Below the pieces are notes generated by a model. It saw only the letters and a program-made list of their open reading frames with translations. It ran no database searches and was not told the origin of the DNA. A program made the position numbers and the translations under genes. 64,000 nt of DNA, taken from NCBI GenBank assembly GCA_011316305.1, contig SAUG01000177.1, forward strand, positions 1 to 64,000, read 5' to 3'. The DNA is from Rusavskia elegans. Taxonomy: Eukaryota; Ascomycota; Lecanoromycetes; Teloschistales; Teloschistaceae. This document shows, in pieces, positions 47,217 to 57,240 of this stretch (position 1 is the stretch's first letter; every line of letters starts with the position of its first letter).

Positions 47217-47966
47217 CTAGGAGCACATGTTAGAACTAGCTAGGGGAAGGGCTCTATTTTGCAACGCACTTTTTTTACAAATAGCGACTATCTCTTCGAA
47301 GCCCTTATTATCTGTCTCGATTGAGAAAATCGATTGCTGTAGCTTCCAAGGTGGAAAGAAAGCCGGGACCTTATGTCCAATCCGGCCCGCAAAGCCGAAG
47401 TCAATCAACCTTATATTACCCTCTGCATCGCGCATGACGTTACTGATAGACACGTCGTTGATTACTATCCCAGCTCTGTGGACCGTTCTTATTGCTTCCT
47501 TGAGCTCGTCTAGCCTCTTCGCCAGCTCATCAACGTTAATCTTATAAAGTTCCTGCATACGAAAACCAAAGAGTCCACCCTTATCTGAAATCGGGTCTCT
47601 ATGCACGCGGACGACAGGTAAAGAGTTCAGCGACTTGAGGATTTCGAATTCGTTTCTTATAAATAGACGCTTTGCGTCGCCAGCATGAGATATCTTCAAG
47701 ATTGGGAATTCGCTCGGCTCGTCGCAGACTCGGACGTATGCGTAAGATCCATAAGCGAGCAATTCAGACTCTTGCCAACAACGCTGCCTTTCAACACTCT
47801 GACAGACTTCCCTAACGGCGAGATCCTGAATTTGCGGGAATCCGACCAGACTGGGGGTTTGCCAAGGTCCTGACCATCCGATAACGTATTCTTTGCGATG
47901 GTAATCGATTCCGCAGGCATAGCGATTGCTGCTCGTCGCGTATGGCGGAGTGATCGGATATGCCAT
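47217..47966 (-). CDS. Small orphan protein-kinase-like protein
   Basis: A single 249-residue frame from an ATG. Kinase-like landmarks: FPILKISHAGDAKRLFIRNE (candidate VAIK lysine and helix-C Glu), FGFRMQELYKINVDELAKRL as hinge, catalytic loop HRAGIVINDVSISNVM (catalytic Asp and Asn present, the usual His of H-x-D replaced), and IRLIDFGFAGRIG with DFG. The C-lobe after DFG is very short and there is no classical APE, so this is one of the compact fungal kinase-like proteins often found near repeats rather than a canonical kinase. It lies 133 bases from a RIP-mutated element. Could be active or a pseudokinase. Confidence 0.7.
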   Translation of the reverse strand: MAYPITPPYATSSNRYACGIDYHRKEYVIGWSGPWQTPSLVGFPQIQDLAVREVCQSVERQRCWQESELLAYGSYAYVRVCDEPSEFPILKISHAGDAKRLFIRNEFEILKSLNSLPVVRVHRDPISDKGGLFGFRMQELYKINVDELAKRLDELKEAIRTVHRAGIVINDVSISNVMRDAEGNIRLIDFGFAGRIGHKVPAFFPPWKLQQSIFSIETDNKGFEEIVAICKKSALQNRALPLASSNMCS

Positions 47967-48098
47967 ACTTTGTGGCCAACAAGAAATCTAAACGGTGGAA
48001 AGATTTTCGAAGCAGACAGAGGTTGAAATAAATGGACGTAAGTTTGGATTTGATTGGTTGGTTGTCCCAGTTTTCCTTCCCTGATTGGCCAGCAACGA

Positions 48099-48404
48099 TA
48101 CTCCAATTTGGCCACCTTTGCAACACATCCACCTTTGCAACACGGACTTAACGGATCTAGCTAATTCCCTCTATATTTACGTTATTAGAAGGTATTTTCC
48201 TCTAAATTTAGTGATAATATTATCTCTAGCTATATTACTAGTTTAACTTAACGTTTTATTATCTTTTAGGATTCTTCTACCTATAATAACGGAATTTTTT
48301 AAACTTTTCGATTTTGAAAGGGTATACTAAAAGTCGCTAAACTAGAGGCCGTTATTAGCGTATTGCAAAGGTAGATGTATTGTAAAGGTGGTCAATTGGA
48401 ATAC
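48099..48404. mobile_element. MITE-like element with inverted terminal repeats, RIP-mutated
   Basis: The left end (about 48099-48142) reads TACTCCAATTTGGCCACCTT then TGCAACACATCCACC. The reverse complement of the right end (about 48361-48404) reads TATTCCAATTGACCACCTTT then ACAATACATCTACC. Most differences are C-to-T. Similarity continues inward (CGGACTTAACGGATCTAG versus CGCTAATAACGGCCTCTAG), so the arms are about 60 bases. The interior is strongly AT-rich with no frame. About 305 bases overall, consistent with a non-autonomous DNA transposon. I could not identify a convincing target-site duplication. Confidence 0.7.
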
Positions 48405-49278
48405 GGAGGATCAGGTAATACCAAGAGTCCTGACCACGCGTTAAAAGCCGCCCGTAACCTACGGTCGCCCGGACTACCTGGAGCCCCCGCCTAGATTGTG
48501 AGGACTTTCGATGTCATCCTCTGTAGCTTCGGGACGCAACAATCTATCGTAACTATCTTGATCTCGCAACAATTGAAAATCTTTGCAGGTACCATGAAAG
48601 TAAATAATAACTTATAAAGCAAGTAGTAGTTATATATCTTTAGTTTTTCCGGAAATCTCTTTATAGCTATTGAATATCTATCATCGCTGAAAACCTCTTC
48701 GTACTGGCTAAAACTGATTCGTGATAACAAGACGGTTACAATACTATATTACGTCGATTCTTTTTTAGTAAACGGCGAACCGACGAGTATACGTTTACCA
48801 AAATTGGAGACAATTTCCGATATATTCTGTTATAATATTCTGGTGGTCTGATCGGTGGATGCCATACATATATCGAACGTCGATAGAAGGAATATTTCAT
48901 TCCGACTGACGGTGATAAAATTCATGGAATTGGAGATTGACTGGGTAATTTAGTTGATTGATGAGATGGCAGAAGGTGTACGTACTGCTTTATAGGAACG
49001 TTTGCTGTGACTAGGTGATGTCAGTGGGGAGAAGCGACGGGTACACTTTACATTTACTGCTTTAAGGTTTTGGACCAAGATTCACCATTCGAGAGAATTC
49101 GTCAAATAACAAGGTCTATCGTTCTTCGAAGGAATGGAAGGGAGTCAGATCTACAAGACTCTCACGTGTGTATCTTTCGTCACTATCCATTCCACTGTAG
49201 CGGAACCTAAAGCATGTTTGCGCAGGGCTCTGCAGAGTACCGGAGTGAGTCTAATTGGTGCTGACTCCCAGCATGCTC
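48405..49278. other. AT-rich gene-free stretch flanking the terpenoid locus
   Basis: AT-rich from about 48580 to 48900 with TA-rich words typical of RIP decay, then normal composition. A 79-codon minus-strand frame at 48491-48730 has no family feature. Nothing else seen. Confidence 0.45.
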
Positions 49279-51328
49279 TCAACCCTTTCGATCTCTAGCT
49301 TTGAGACTTACCTTCAGATCGGAATATCCGATCTGAAGACAAGAGTGTCTCTTGATTGGATTTGACGGATCTTGTAAGGTGACAGTATATTGACGGAAAA
49401 GCTGCGAGAGGATTAGATCTGATCACCTTGGTCCGTATTGTAGGCTCACCTGGACCAGGAACTTAGCCATTTCGACCTCGGCGATGTTCCTACCATGGGA
49501 TACTGTTAGCGGCGGGCAACTTTCTTCTTCTTCATTTTCATCTTCTTTTTCGGAGCCGCAACATTGCGCAAACTTACTTGCCGACACAATATGTAGAACC
49601 CCCACCGAATGTAGTGGAAGATTTCTGAAGCAGCCGCACCTGATCCTCACCTTCGAGCCATCTCTCTGGCCGGAAATCAAGTACGTCAGAGCCGAATAGG
49701 TCGGTACGAGCGAGGAACGACCATGGTAGTATGCCTTTGAACAGAGAAGGGGAATCAGTCTTTGGACGGGAGGTACATGTTCTTGTTCCAGCGTCATTGA
49801 ACCTACCGACATGTGTGCCTTCAGGGAGCGAATAGCCGCATATCTCAGCGCCACCCTTTGGTACTACCCGTGGGAATGGGGTGGCTTGAGGTGCTCGCCT
49901 ATATTATGAGTAGATTGTTTTATCATGCGTTGGGATCTTCTTACAGGCGTAGCGTTTCGTTCAAAATGGCGGTGAGGTAGGGCAGGTGCTTCATTTCCTT
50001 AGGCTTGGTTAGCCCAGTATCATGTATGCCACGAGACTTTCGGCAACTACCTTGAATTGAAAGACTGGAGACAGGAGACCGGCTTCGTCCGCCTCGTCAA
50101 TCTCCCGGAGGAACCGGTCACGCGCGTCTGGATGTGTCACGATGAATACGACGGCCATTTGAATTATGGTTGCGGTAGTGGCGGAGCCTCCCATGCTTGT
50201 TATGATTATTTAAGGCGACAATGACGGGTTAGGGAAGGCGAAGCTTACATCAATCCATACACTTCGCCGTATAGCCGTTCCCTCGGGATGGATTTCCCAT
50301 CCCGGTCTCGGTAGTCAACCAAACTTTGCACAATATCTCCCCGACTCTTTCCATGTTTTCTCTCCGCTGTATCGTCCACAACCTGTGTTGCTAGCTGCAG
50401 AAGGTTACCAGAGATACAATCCTTATGGGCGTTCTTTGGAATACCTCGATCAAGAAAGAAACGCTCTTCATGCTTCTGAATAGTAGTGGTGCGAATGACG
50501 AGACGCCGGTCATTGCGAGAGTGTTTGGTATCCAAGACAGGAGGAGTGGAATGACCGTGAAGGAATGGAACTTGGCTATTCCATATACCATATCGGCAAA
50601 GTCTCCACCTTTCTCGATTAGGCCGATAGGTTTTGACCACAATAAAGCGGCCGCCACGTCGGGAGGTAGGAACTCGATCCATGCAGAAAGATCGCAAACC
50701 TCTCCATGCCCGTGCTCGGCTGCCAACTTTTTGAACCATTCTTCCATGAGTTGGTCTATCACAGCTTCATGTTCAAGAATAGACGACATGGAAAGCTAGG
50801 TAGTCAACATTCAGTGGGTTGCCTATGTAAATAGTGCAGGGTCCCTACCGGTTGTTTGAAAGCGCGCTTGAATTGGTCATGGACCTTCAATTTGGCGTCG
50901 CCAGGGAGCATGGAGATTTTTGCCAATTTGAAGAAAGCCTCGAGACCTCTTCCTCGGTCCCAGCGATAGATTGTCGAGAGAGGTTCAGGGTCGTTCACGA
51001 GGACTAGATTTGGTCCCGTTCGAACAATAGGACCTGGCATTGACAATTATCATGAGGACGAGATGATGCGGAAGGGTCATAACACCATACCGTATTTCCT
51101 ATGGACGTCGATGTAGATCATCTCTTCTCTGCCACTGAAAGCATTTCGTAGCCGCCAGATGTCCGTGATAGATGCTACCAACGGCCCAGGAATCCTTCGC
51201 AGGGGGGAGGTGAACCATCGCACCAGTGTTAGCAAGCCCGCAGCAAGACAGAGCGAAGAAGCCACCAAAGCGGCGTTTGGCAGCAGAAGGGCATTCGGTA
51301 AGTAGGGCTGTAGATTTGGAAGATCCAT
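49279..51328 (-). CDS. Cytochrome P450 monooxygenase of the terpenoid locus
   Basis: Nine or ten exons: 51328-51091, 51033-50849, 50795 to about 50556, 50475-50249, 50195-50051, 49997-49945, 49898-49807, 49734-49578, 49489-49450, 49401-49279. With this model the product is 499 residues, the usual P450 size. It has an N-terminal membrane anchor (LVASSLCLAAGLLTLV) and a Pro hinge RRIPGP. The I-helix is MGGSATTATII, the ExxR motif is in LNETLRL, the PERF-like motif is RPERW, and the heme loop is FGGGSTYCVGKNIAEVEM with the Cys ligand. By family it is an ER-anchored oxygenase needing a P450 reductase. One intron donor near 50556 or 50588 is ambiguous; both keep frame. It is divergent from the terpene synthase gene, so likely oxidises its product. 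The I-helix lacks the usual acidic residue before Thr. Confidence 0.92.
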
Positions 51329-52895
51329 CACAGGCCAGCGAAGCGACGATTCGACTTGGAGATGCTAGAATTCTGACTCTTTCTCAGCTTTCATGGGTTT
51401 AGCAGGAGTTCTAGGTGGGATGGCGAGATGTGTTGAGGGGTTTGCTCTTGCGTCTGCATGTTGGACGGGGACCATTGACGCATCAGTCATTTCCCAAGGG
51501 TTGACTCTTCATGGCGAAGCATCGGCGGCTGTGAAGACCCAGTAGTCCGGTGAAAAGATAAAGTGATCTGCCCGGTGGACTCTGAGGCGGACCACGCCGA
51601 CCAGATACGAGTCGGCTTTCAAGCCGATTACTAAGGTAGGTACATGTTTAGATGGTGTGGTAGAAAGTGGAGCAAAACATCTACGAAAATCTGTGCACAC
51701 CTTAGGGCTGCAGAGATCTGCCTTGATTCCATCACACCCTCTCAGACTCCCTCCACTGCCAAACACACGCTTCCGCCAATAAAACATCAGATAAATAAAG
51801 AGAGGAAAGAAGGAAAATGACAGAACGGTTGCCAAAATGGGAATTACTACCTGATTGGTTTCATTGTGTCTGCGAGCAAGATAAGGTACCTATACTTTCA
51901 TTGGTGTTGCAATCTTTGTTTCCAAACACAAGCGGGTGAAAGCTTGGCGGCGATTCTTACCGCTAGCCTGTTCAGGCGGCTGCACACTGCTCTTAGCGGC
52001 CCGTATAGTCGGGACAACTCTACTTCTACTTCCACGCGAACCACTACTACAGTACTTCTTGTCTCCTGCAGCCATCTCACACCATACATCTTTAGTGTCC
52101 GATTCCACAGACGCCCACCGGAGTTATCCTTCGATCAAACCATCCGACCCATGATGCTGAATCGTGCAACTCCGCTGATCGTCAACACACCACCCCATTC
52201 ATATTACTCCATGTCTCAGCCTGCCAAACGCCCAGTGGACTATCTTCTCGTCAAAATTATCCGCGATCTGGAACCTTCAACAATTAAGAAGCATGATAGT
52301 TGATGCATTCGTCACGATTTACTGCTCCAGGAGGCCCATCGAACAGCCTTCCCATCAGAGCACTCCAAACCATGATCTTGAGTCATGGTGAAGAATGATA
52401 AGCTGATGCAAATGCATCATCGCCAGTACACCATCACCGTCGGTGCTCGGTGGACTCCACCGTGGCCTCGTTCCACCCGATAAGAATGTTAATCAGTCCA
52501 TCCTCATGCTTCTGCTTACGATTGCAAAGCGTGGACCAGCCATTCGAAAGCGAGATAGATTATGCATGAAGTAACCCGCTGGAGTACCGGGGGTATTGCA
52601 ACAGAAAGCCATCGGATCAAATGCGGAGCAACCTTCTCATCTTTGCAATATGCCGGTTGATCACTCCATGGCCACACCTCCGCGATATGTCCACCGCTCT
52701 TAAACGAGGACATTGAGACCACAAGCTCACACATAGACCGCGGGTAAGCACGAGCTCTTGGTCTTCTTGGATTCATTGTCTTCCCTTGGCCGCTCTGCAG
52801 CTTGCTCTTTCGCCATCTGGGAACGTTACTACTCGCTCCCTCGAAGAAGCTATTGGATCACAGAGTCTAGTCTTCACATACTTGCACTCGCCATC
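51329..52895. promoter_or_regulatory. Divergent promoter of P450 and terpene synthase genes
   Basis: The 1567 bases between the two start codons. A shared upstream region suggests co-regulation. Frames inside (51509-51835 minus, 51866-52303 plus) have no family feature. I did not find a repeated pathway-specific operator by eye. Confidence 0.55.
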
Positions 52896-55655
52896 ATGTC
52901 TCGTTACCAATTTTCCGAAGCAGTCCCGAAGTCCGAACTTGAACGATGGGGTATTTTTACTACTCTAGATGTTCGCAATCACAAGCAAGAACATCTCGCG
53001 CATCAAGGCAGTCAAGAGTTCATGAATGACATGGCTACTGTATTGGGTGACAACGTGCGATGGAAAGCTTGCTCTCAAACAGCTGGACACCTGATGGCCT
53101 TGAGCGTCCCCGAGTGTCTTCCAGACCGATTAGGACTGATCAGCGGCATCACCGACATGACGTTTCTTATAGATGGTTCGTTGACCCATCTCGCTGCTTG
53201 ACAGAGAGCATCGCTGAGTATCTAGACATCTTCGAGAACACGACGGATTCTCAGCGAGTAAGCACTATCGCGGCTATGCATAATTTGTCATCCCTGACTG
53301 AAAGAACCTAAGGCAAAGGGTACTTTGGAAGGTTCTGAAGAGTTTCAGTCAGTCTTGGAGCGGAAAGGACTTCCCAGAAATGCTCTTGGGATGTTCCCCC
53401 AACTGAAAGATCAATTCATGGAATACGTGACGGCAAGAGATCCAAGTCTGGCCTCATGGATGTCCCAGGAGGTAAAAAGGGTGGCTACAGCTCCTCCAAG
53501 AGACCGAATGAACTACGACACAATTGAATCGTACATGGAGTTGCGGTTGCAAGATGTGGCGATGAAGTCAGTATTCCTATTGATCGTTGCAAGAATGTTC
53601 AAGTGCTGACCATGTATTAGGTGGTATTACGAACTATGTGCCTACGGCATGGACTTGGAGCTCAATGAGACTGAGAAAGAACAAGCTAGCCGCCCTGCAC
53701 GTGCAATGGAAAAGGCAATCATCTATACCAACGACTACTACAGCTGGGCCAAGGAGAAGGCGGAGCAAGCGAGCGTAGCCGCTAGTAAAGACATGTTCAA
53801 CGCTGTGGCAATCCTTATGAAAGAACACAAGATAACCGAAGCCAAGGCCCTGGACATGGTCCGCCAAAAGACATTGGAGTGCGAAAAGGAACACTGGGCC
53901 GCCGTTGCAGATCTGGAAGCTGCCGGCCCACTTTCGGCGAATTTATATCGGTACTTGGATATGACTCGGTTTTGCCATGCTGGAGGGATGCTCTGGAGCG
54001 CGCTCACTGACCGCTACAATAACAGCAAGGTAGGTCAAACGCAAGTCGACGACTACACGGAGATGCAAAAAAACCTCTTCGAGGCGCTCAGCTAAGAACA
54101 CGTAGGTTTGCCAGGATACTCCATCTCCCCTTGAAGACCGTAGTCCAAAATGTGATAATGACCTCCACATCAACCGGGTTCATTTCCTGAACGGCAGCTC
54201 TAATATTGGGATTGATCCTCCTATGAATGGAGATCATCTCCAGAATGGCGGTTCAGCCGTCTCAGAGATTAACGGCAAAGAAAGAAGCCGACCTTGTCTC
54301 ATGGATGGCCTGCATGAATCTTATCAGTCTGATGATGCTTACGAGAAGCCAGGGACTGAGGTACGTATTGCCATGTCTCCGCACCATGCGTATACACAGT
54401 CCTGTTGCATGGAGCGTCCGCCTCGAACACTGGGTTTCGTGTACCTGGTATCTGATCTGATATTTTCGGTAGATCGTACTTGCACCCTATGAATATGTGG
54501 CCGCAATGCCTAGTAAGAAGGTCCGCGAAGACCTCATTGATGGCTTGAACAGGTGGCTACAGCTGCCGGAGAAGTCTCTAAATCGCATACGCAACATTGT
54601 GGTCATGCTACATACTGCAGCTCTTATGTATCGCATCTTTCTCCGGTGGCAAACATGGAAAGAATCTGATACCCAGAGCTAGGCTGGACGATATTGAAGA
54701 CGGATCCATTCTACGTCGCGGAATGCCAAGTGCCCACGTTGTCTACGGCGAAAGCCAGACCATCAACTCCGCGAGCTACGTGCAAATCCGCGCCTTTGCT
54801 GAGGCTGCTGGACTCTCGAATCCAGATGCGGTATCGATAGTCTGTGGTCAGCTATAATTTCCGATGTCGTCGCAATTACGGATTTGTGCTGACCGTTACT
54901 AAGAGGAGCTGAAGAACCTTTACAATGGACAATCCCTGGATTTGTTCTGGAAATTCCACATACATTGCCCTACTGAAAAGGAGTATTACGAGATGGTCGA
55001 TGGTAGTGAGTTAAAAGTTTCAAGCCAGCCCATGTCAGCATATGCTAAGAACTTGAGCAGAGACTGGAGGCCTCTTTCGTTTGATCCTCCGTCTGATGCA
55101 GGCGGAAAGCCCTGTCTTGAAGTATAATCTTTCCTCGCCCCTGTAGTCTGCTCCGCTTCTACTAATCCAGCTAGGGCGTTTGAGCCAGCTCTTGAAACGT
55201 TCATCATGTCGCTGGGGCGCTACTTCCAAGTCCGCGATGACCACCAGAACCTTGCCTCAAGCGAAGTAAGATATACACTCCATGCCCGTCAAGTATTTAT
55301 TCTAATTTTGTGCTAAATCCGGTGGACTCAGTATGCACAACAAAAAGGCTTCTGTGAGGATCTTGACGAAGGCAAGATGTCCTTGCCGATTATCCATAGC
55401 CTGCAGAACAGCTCCGAAGGGGACAAGGCCCGGATCAAAGGGATCTTCAAGACTCGTGGACCTTCAGGTCTGTCGCCAGAAGTAAAGGAGTTCGTCATCA
55501 AACATTTGAGAGAGCGGACGGCAAGCTTGCCATATGTAAGAGATGTACTCAAGGATTTGGCGTCAGAAATCGCGGATGGCCTGATGGCTCTGGAAGAGAT
55601 CTTTGGTATCGAGAACCCATTGTTGAGGGGTGTATTGGCTAAGCTGGAGGTTTGA
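52896..55655 (+). CDS. Bifunctional prenyltransferase-terpene cyclase (PTTS, di-/sesterterpene synthase type)
   Basis: Eleven exons: 52896-53175, 53205-53257, 53313-53566, 53621-54029, 54115-54360, 54473-54627, 54683-54830, 54906-55002, 55061-55121, 55175-55265, 55332-55655, giving 705 residues, normal for fungal chimeric synthases. Residues 1-332 are a class I cyclase: [19 protein letters not shown], and an NSE triad [10 protein letters not shown] (Asn 233, Ser 237, Glu 241). Residues 333-414 are a polar linker. Residues 415-705 are a GGPP-synthase-like domain: [13 protein letters not shown] (DDxxD 468-472), [42 protein letters not shown] (second motif 589-593), [17 protein letters not shown]. 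By family it makes GGPP or GFPP and cyclises it. Odd: the first aspartate-rich motif (expected DDxxE near 93) is DESIAE across an apparent 29-nt intron, too short to be normal. Confidence 0.9.
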
Positions 55656-55888
55656 TGGCTATCGTATGCTCTGGTGGTGGGTTCGCCAATCTGGTACGTA
55701 TTTGAGGTATTGGGATGCCCAGCCCACCATTCGAAGATACAATCTCTCCAATCAATATGGATGATGACCTGACTCTTCATGTACCATTGATACACCGCTC
55801 AAATCATTAAGGTAATCTGAAGAGTTCCACCGTCCTCATTTTCGTGTCCACGCCTTCTTTTCCCCAATGATGTATCTCTAGAGTCGAA

Positions 55889-57240
55889 TCAACGCAACAT
55901 CCATTCCAGCAAATTCGGCCTCATCGCATTCCACGAGCTCTCTGATCGCGTGTAAAACATCTCCGATCGTGCATCGTAATATTCCCAACCCGACCAGGCA
56001 AACCACCCGGCGACCCACACATACCCTAGCAGCCTCCACCCCCACCCCTTCTCAAACCCAATTTTCCTCCCCACAGCCAGCACCCCATCTTCAACCATGA
56101 TCCCCACGGGCTGCAGCATCAGAAACCCGATCTCCGAATTGTACTCCCGGATCATCACCGCACCGAACCCATGCGATAGTGTCGTCATCGAAAACGCCAC
56201 TACCAATTGGATATACCCGGACAGGCGCGACCCCCTCGCGAGCCTCAATCGCCGACATACCGCCTGGCCGTACACGACGTTGAAGGAGCGACATTCTTGA
56301 TGCCAGGTGCGGCCCCATAGCCGCCGTAAGGTGTAAGCTTCGTACCAGGGCGCGCAAACGTCGGGGTAGTCGCCTGGAATGCAGAGCCCCGTGGGGATTG
56401 TGAGGGAGGCGAGGAGATGGAAGTGGAATTCGATGATGGCGCGGACGTAGAAGAGGTTTAGGAGGGATTTGGTGCAGGCGATGGGGTAGAAGGTGGATGT
56501 GGGGATGGATGTGGATTGTGGGTAAAGGGGACGGCTTGTGTGGGTGCGGAGGTGGAGGAGGATTTCGATGTAGAGGAGATAGAGGAGGCTGCGGGTGAGG
56601 TGGTGGAGGGTGGGGAGCCTGTGTGGAGGCGTTTTCCTCAGTATGGTAGTGTGTTTTGGGTGGAAGGTCCAGCCAATCGGTAATGGATTGTGGTTGGTTG
56701 GTAGGAAGGGGAGGGGGGCGAAGATATGGAAATAGAAGGAGGGAGGAAGGGGGAAGAGACAATATCTGATCGTACGTACCAAATCCTTCGTTCCGTCTTG
56801 TTGCCCATTGGCCTCGTACCCTTCACCTCATTACTCCATCCCAACCTCCTCATACTTCCCCACACACTCAGACTCATCCTGAACCTCTCCCACCATCCAC
56901 ATTCACCAATCGCTTTCCCGTTCACCATCCACGTCGGTCCTGTCCATATTCCGCCTTTCTCGACCCGTTTCATTTCGTGGAGATTGTTGAAGATGCAGAT
57001 TTCGCCGTAGGTGTATAGTTGCATTATGAGGTGGGAGCCGAGGGCGTAGTCGTTGAGATTGGAACCGGTGGTGTAGAAGGGGGCGATGATTGTGAGGAGC
57101 GTTAGGAATGGGAGAGGGAGGTAGTGGAGGTGTGGGGGGAGGGTGGTGGTGAGGAGGAGTAGGAGAATCCAGGTTGGGAGGAAGATTGAGGGGAGTGGTG
57201 GGCGGGTTATGGAAGGTGAAGTGGTGTCGAAGACGCCCAT
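55889..57240 (-). CDS. Membrane-bound O-acyltransferase, wax-synthase type
   Basis: Two exons, 57240-56780 and 56636-55889, phase 2, 402 residues. About eight hydrophobic helices are visible (FLPTWILLLLLTTTL, FLTLLTIIAPFYTTG, YLLYIEILLHL). The family core is RLWGRTWHQECRSFNVVYG, then LARGSRLSGYIQLVVAFSMT, then TTLSHGFGAVM with the putative active His, and a last helix VWVAGWFAWSGW. RxWHxxxR...SH(G/A) is the wax-synthase/MBOAT_2 pattern used by fungal secondary-metabolite acetyltransferases. It is convergent with the terpene synthase gene, 233 bases apart. I infer it acylates a hydroxyl placed by the P450. The splice acceptor (ACTGAG) is weak and was chosen because it preserves frame. The first exon is strongly pyrimidine-skewed, which inflates shadow frames. 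Confidence 0.82.

Noticed and set aside
50476..50588. Frameshift in the P450 gene
   Set aside because: An intron with acceptor ATTCAG and a donor at 50555 or 50588 restores frame in either case and gives a normal P450 length.
51509..52303. Small genes between P450 and terpene synthase (108 and 145 codons)
   Set aside because: No family feature or plausible start context; treated as promoter region.
55122..55174. In-frame stop in the prenyltransferase domain
   Set aside because: It lies inside a 53-nt intron (GTATAA...GCTAG) whose removal gives the conserved family sequence.
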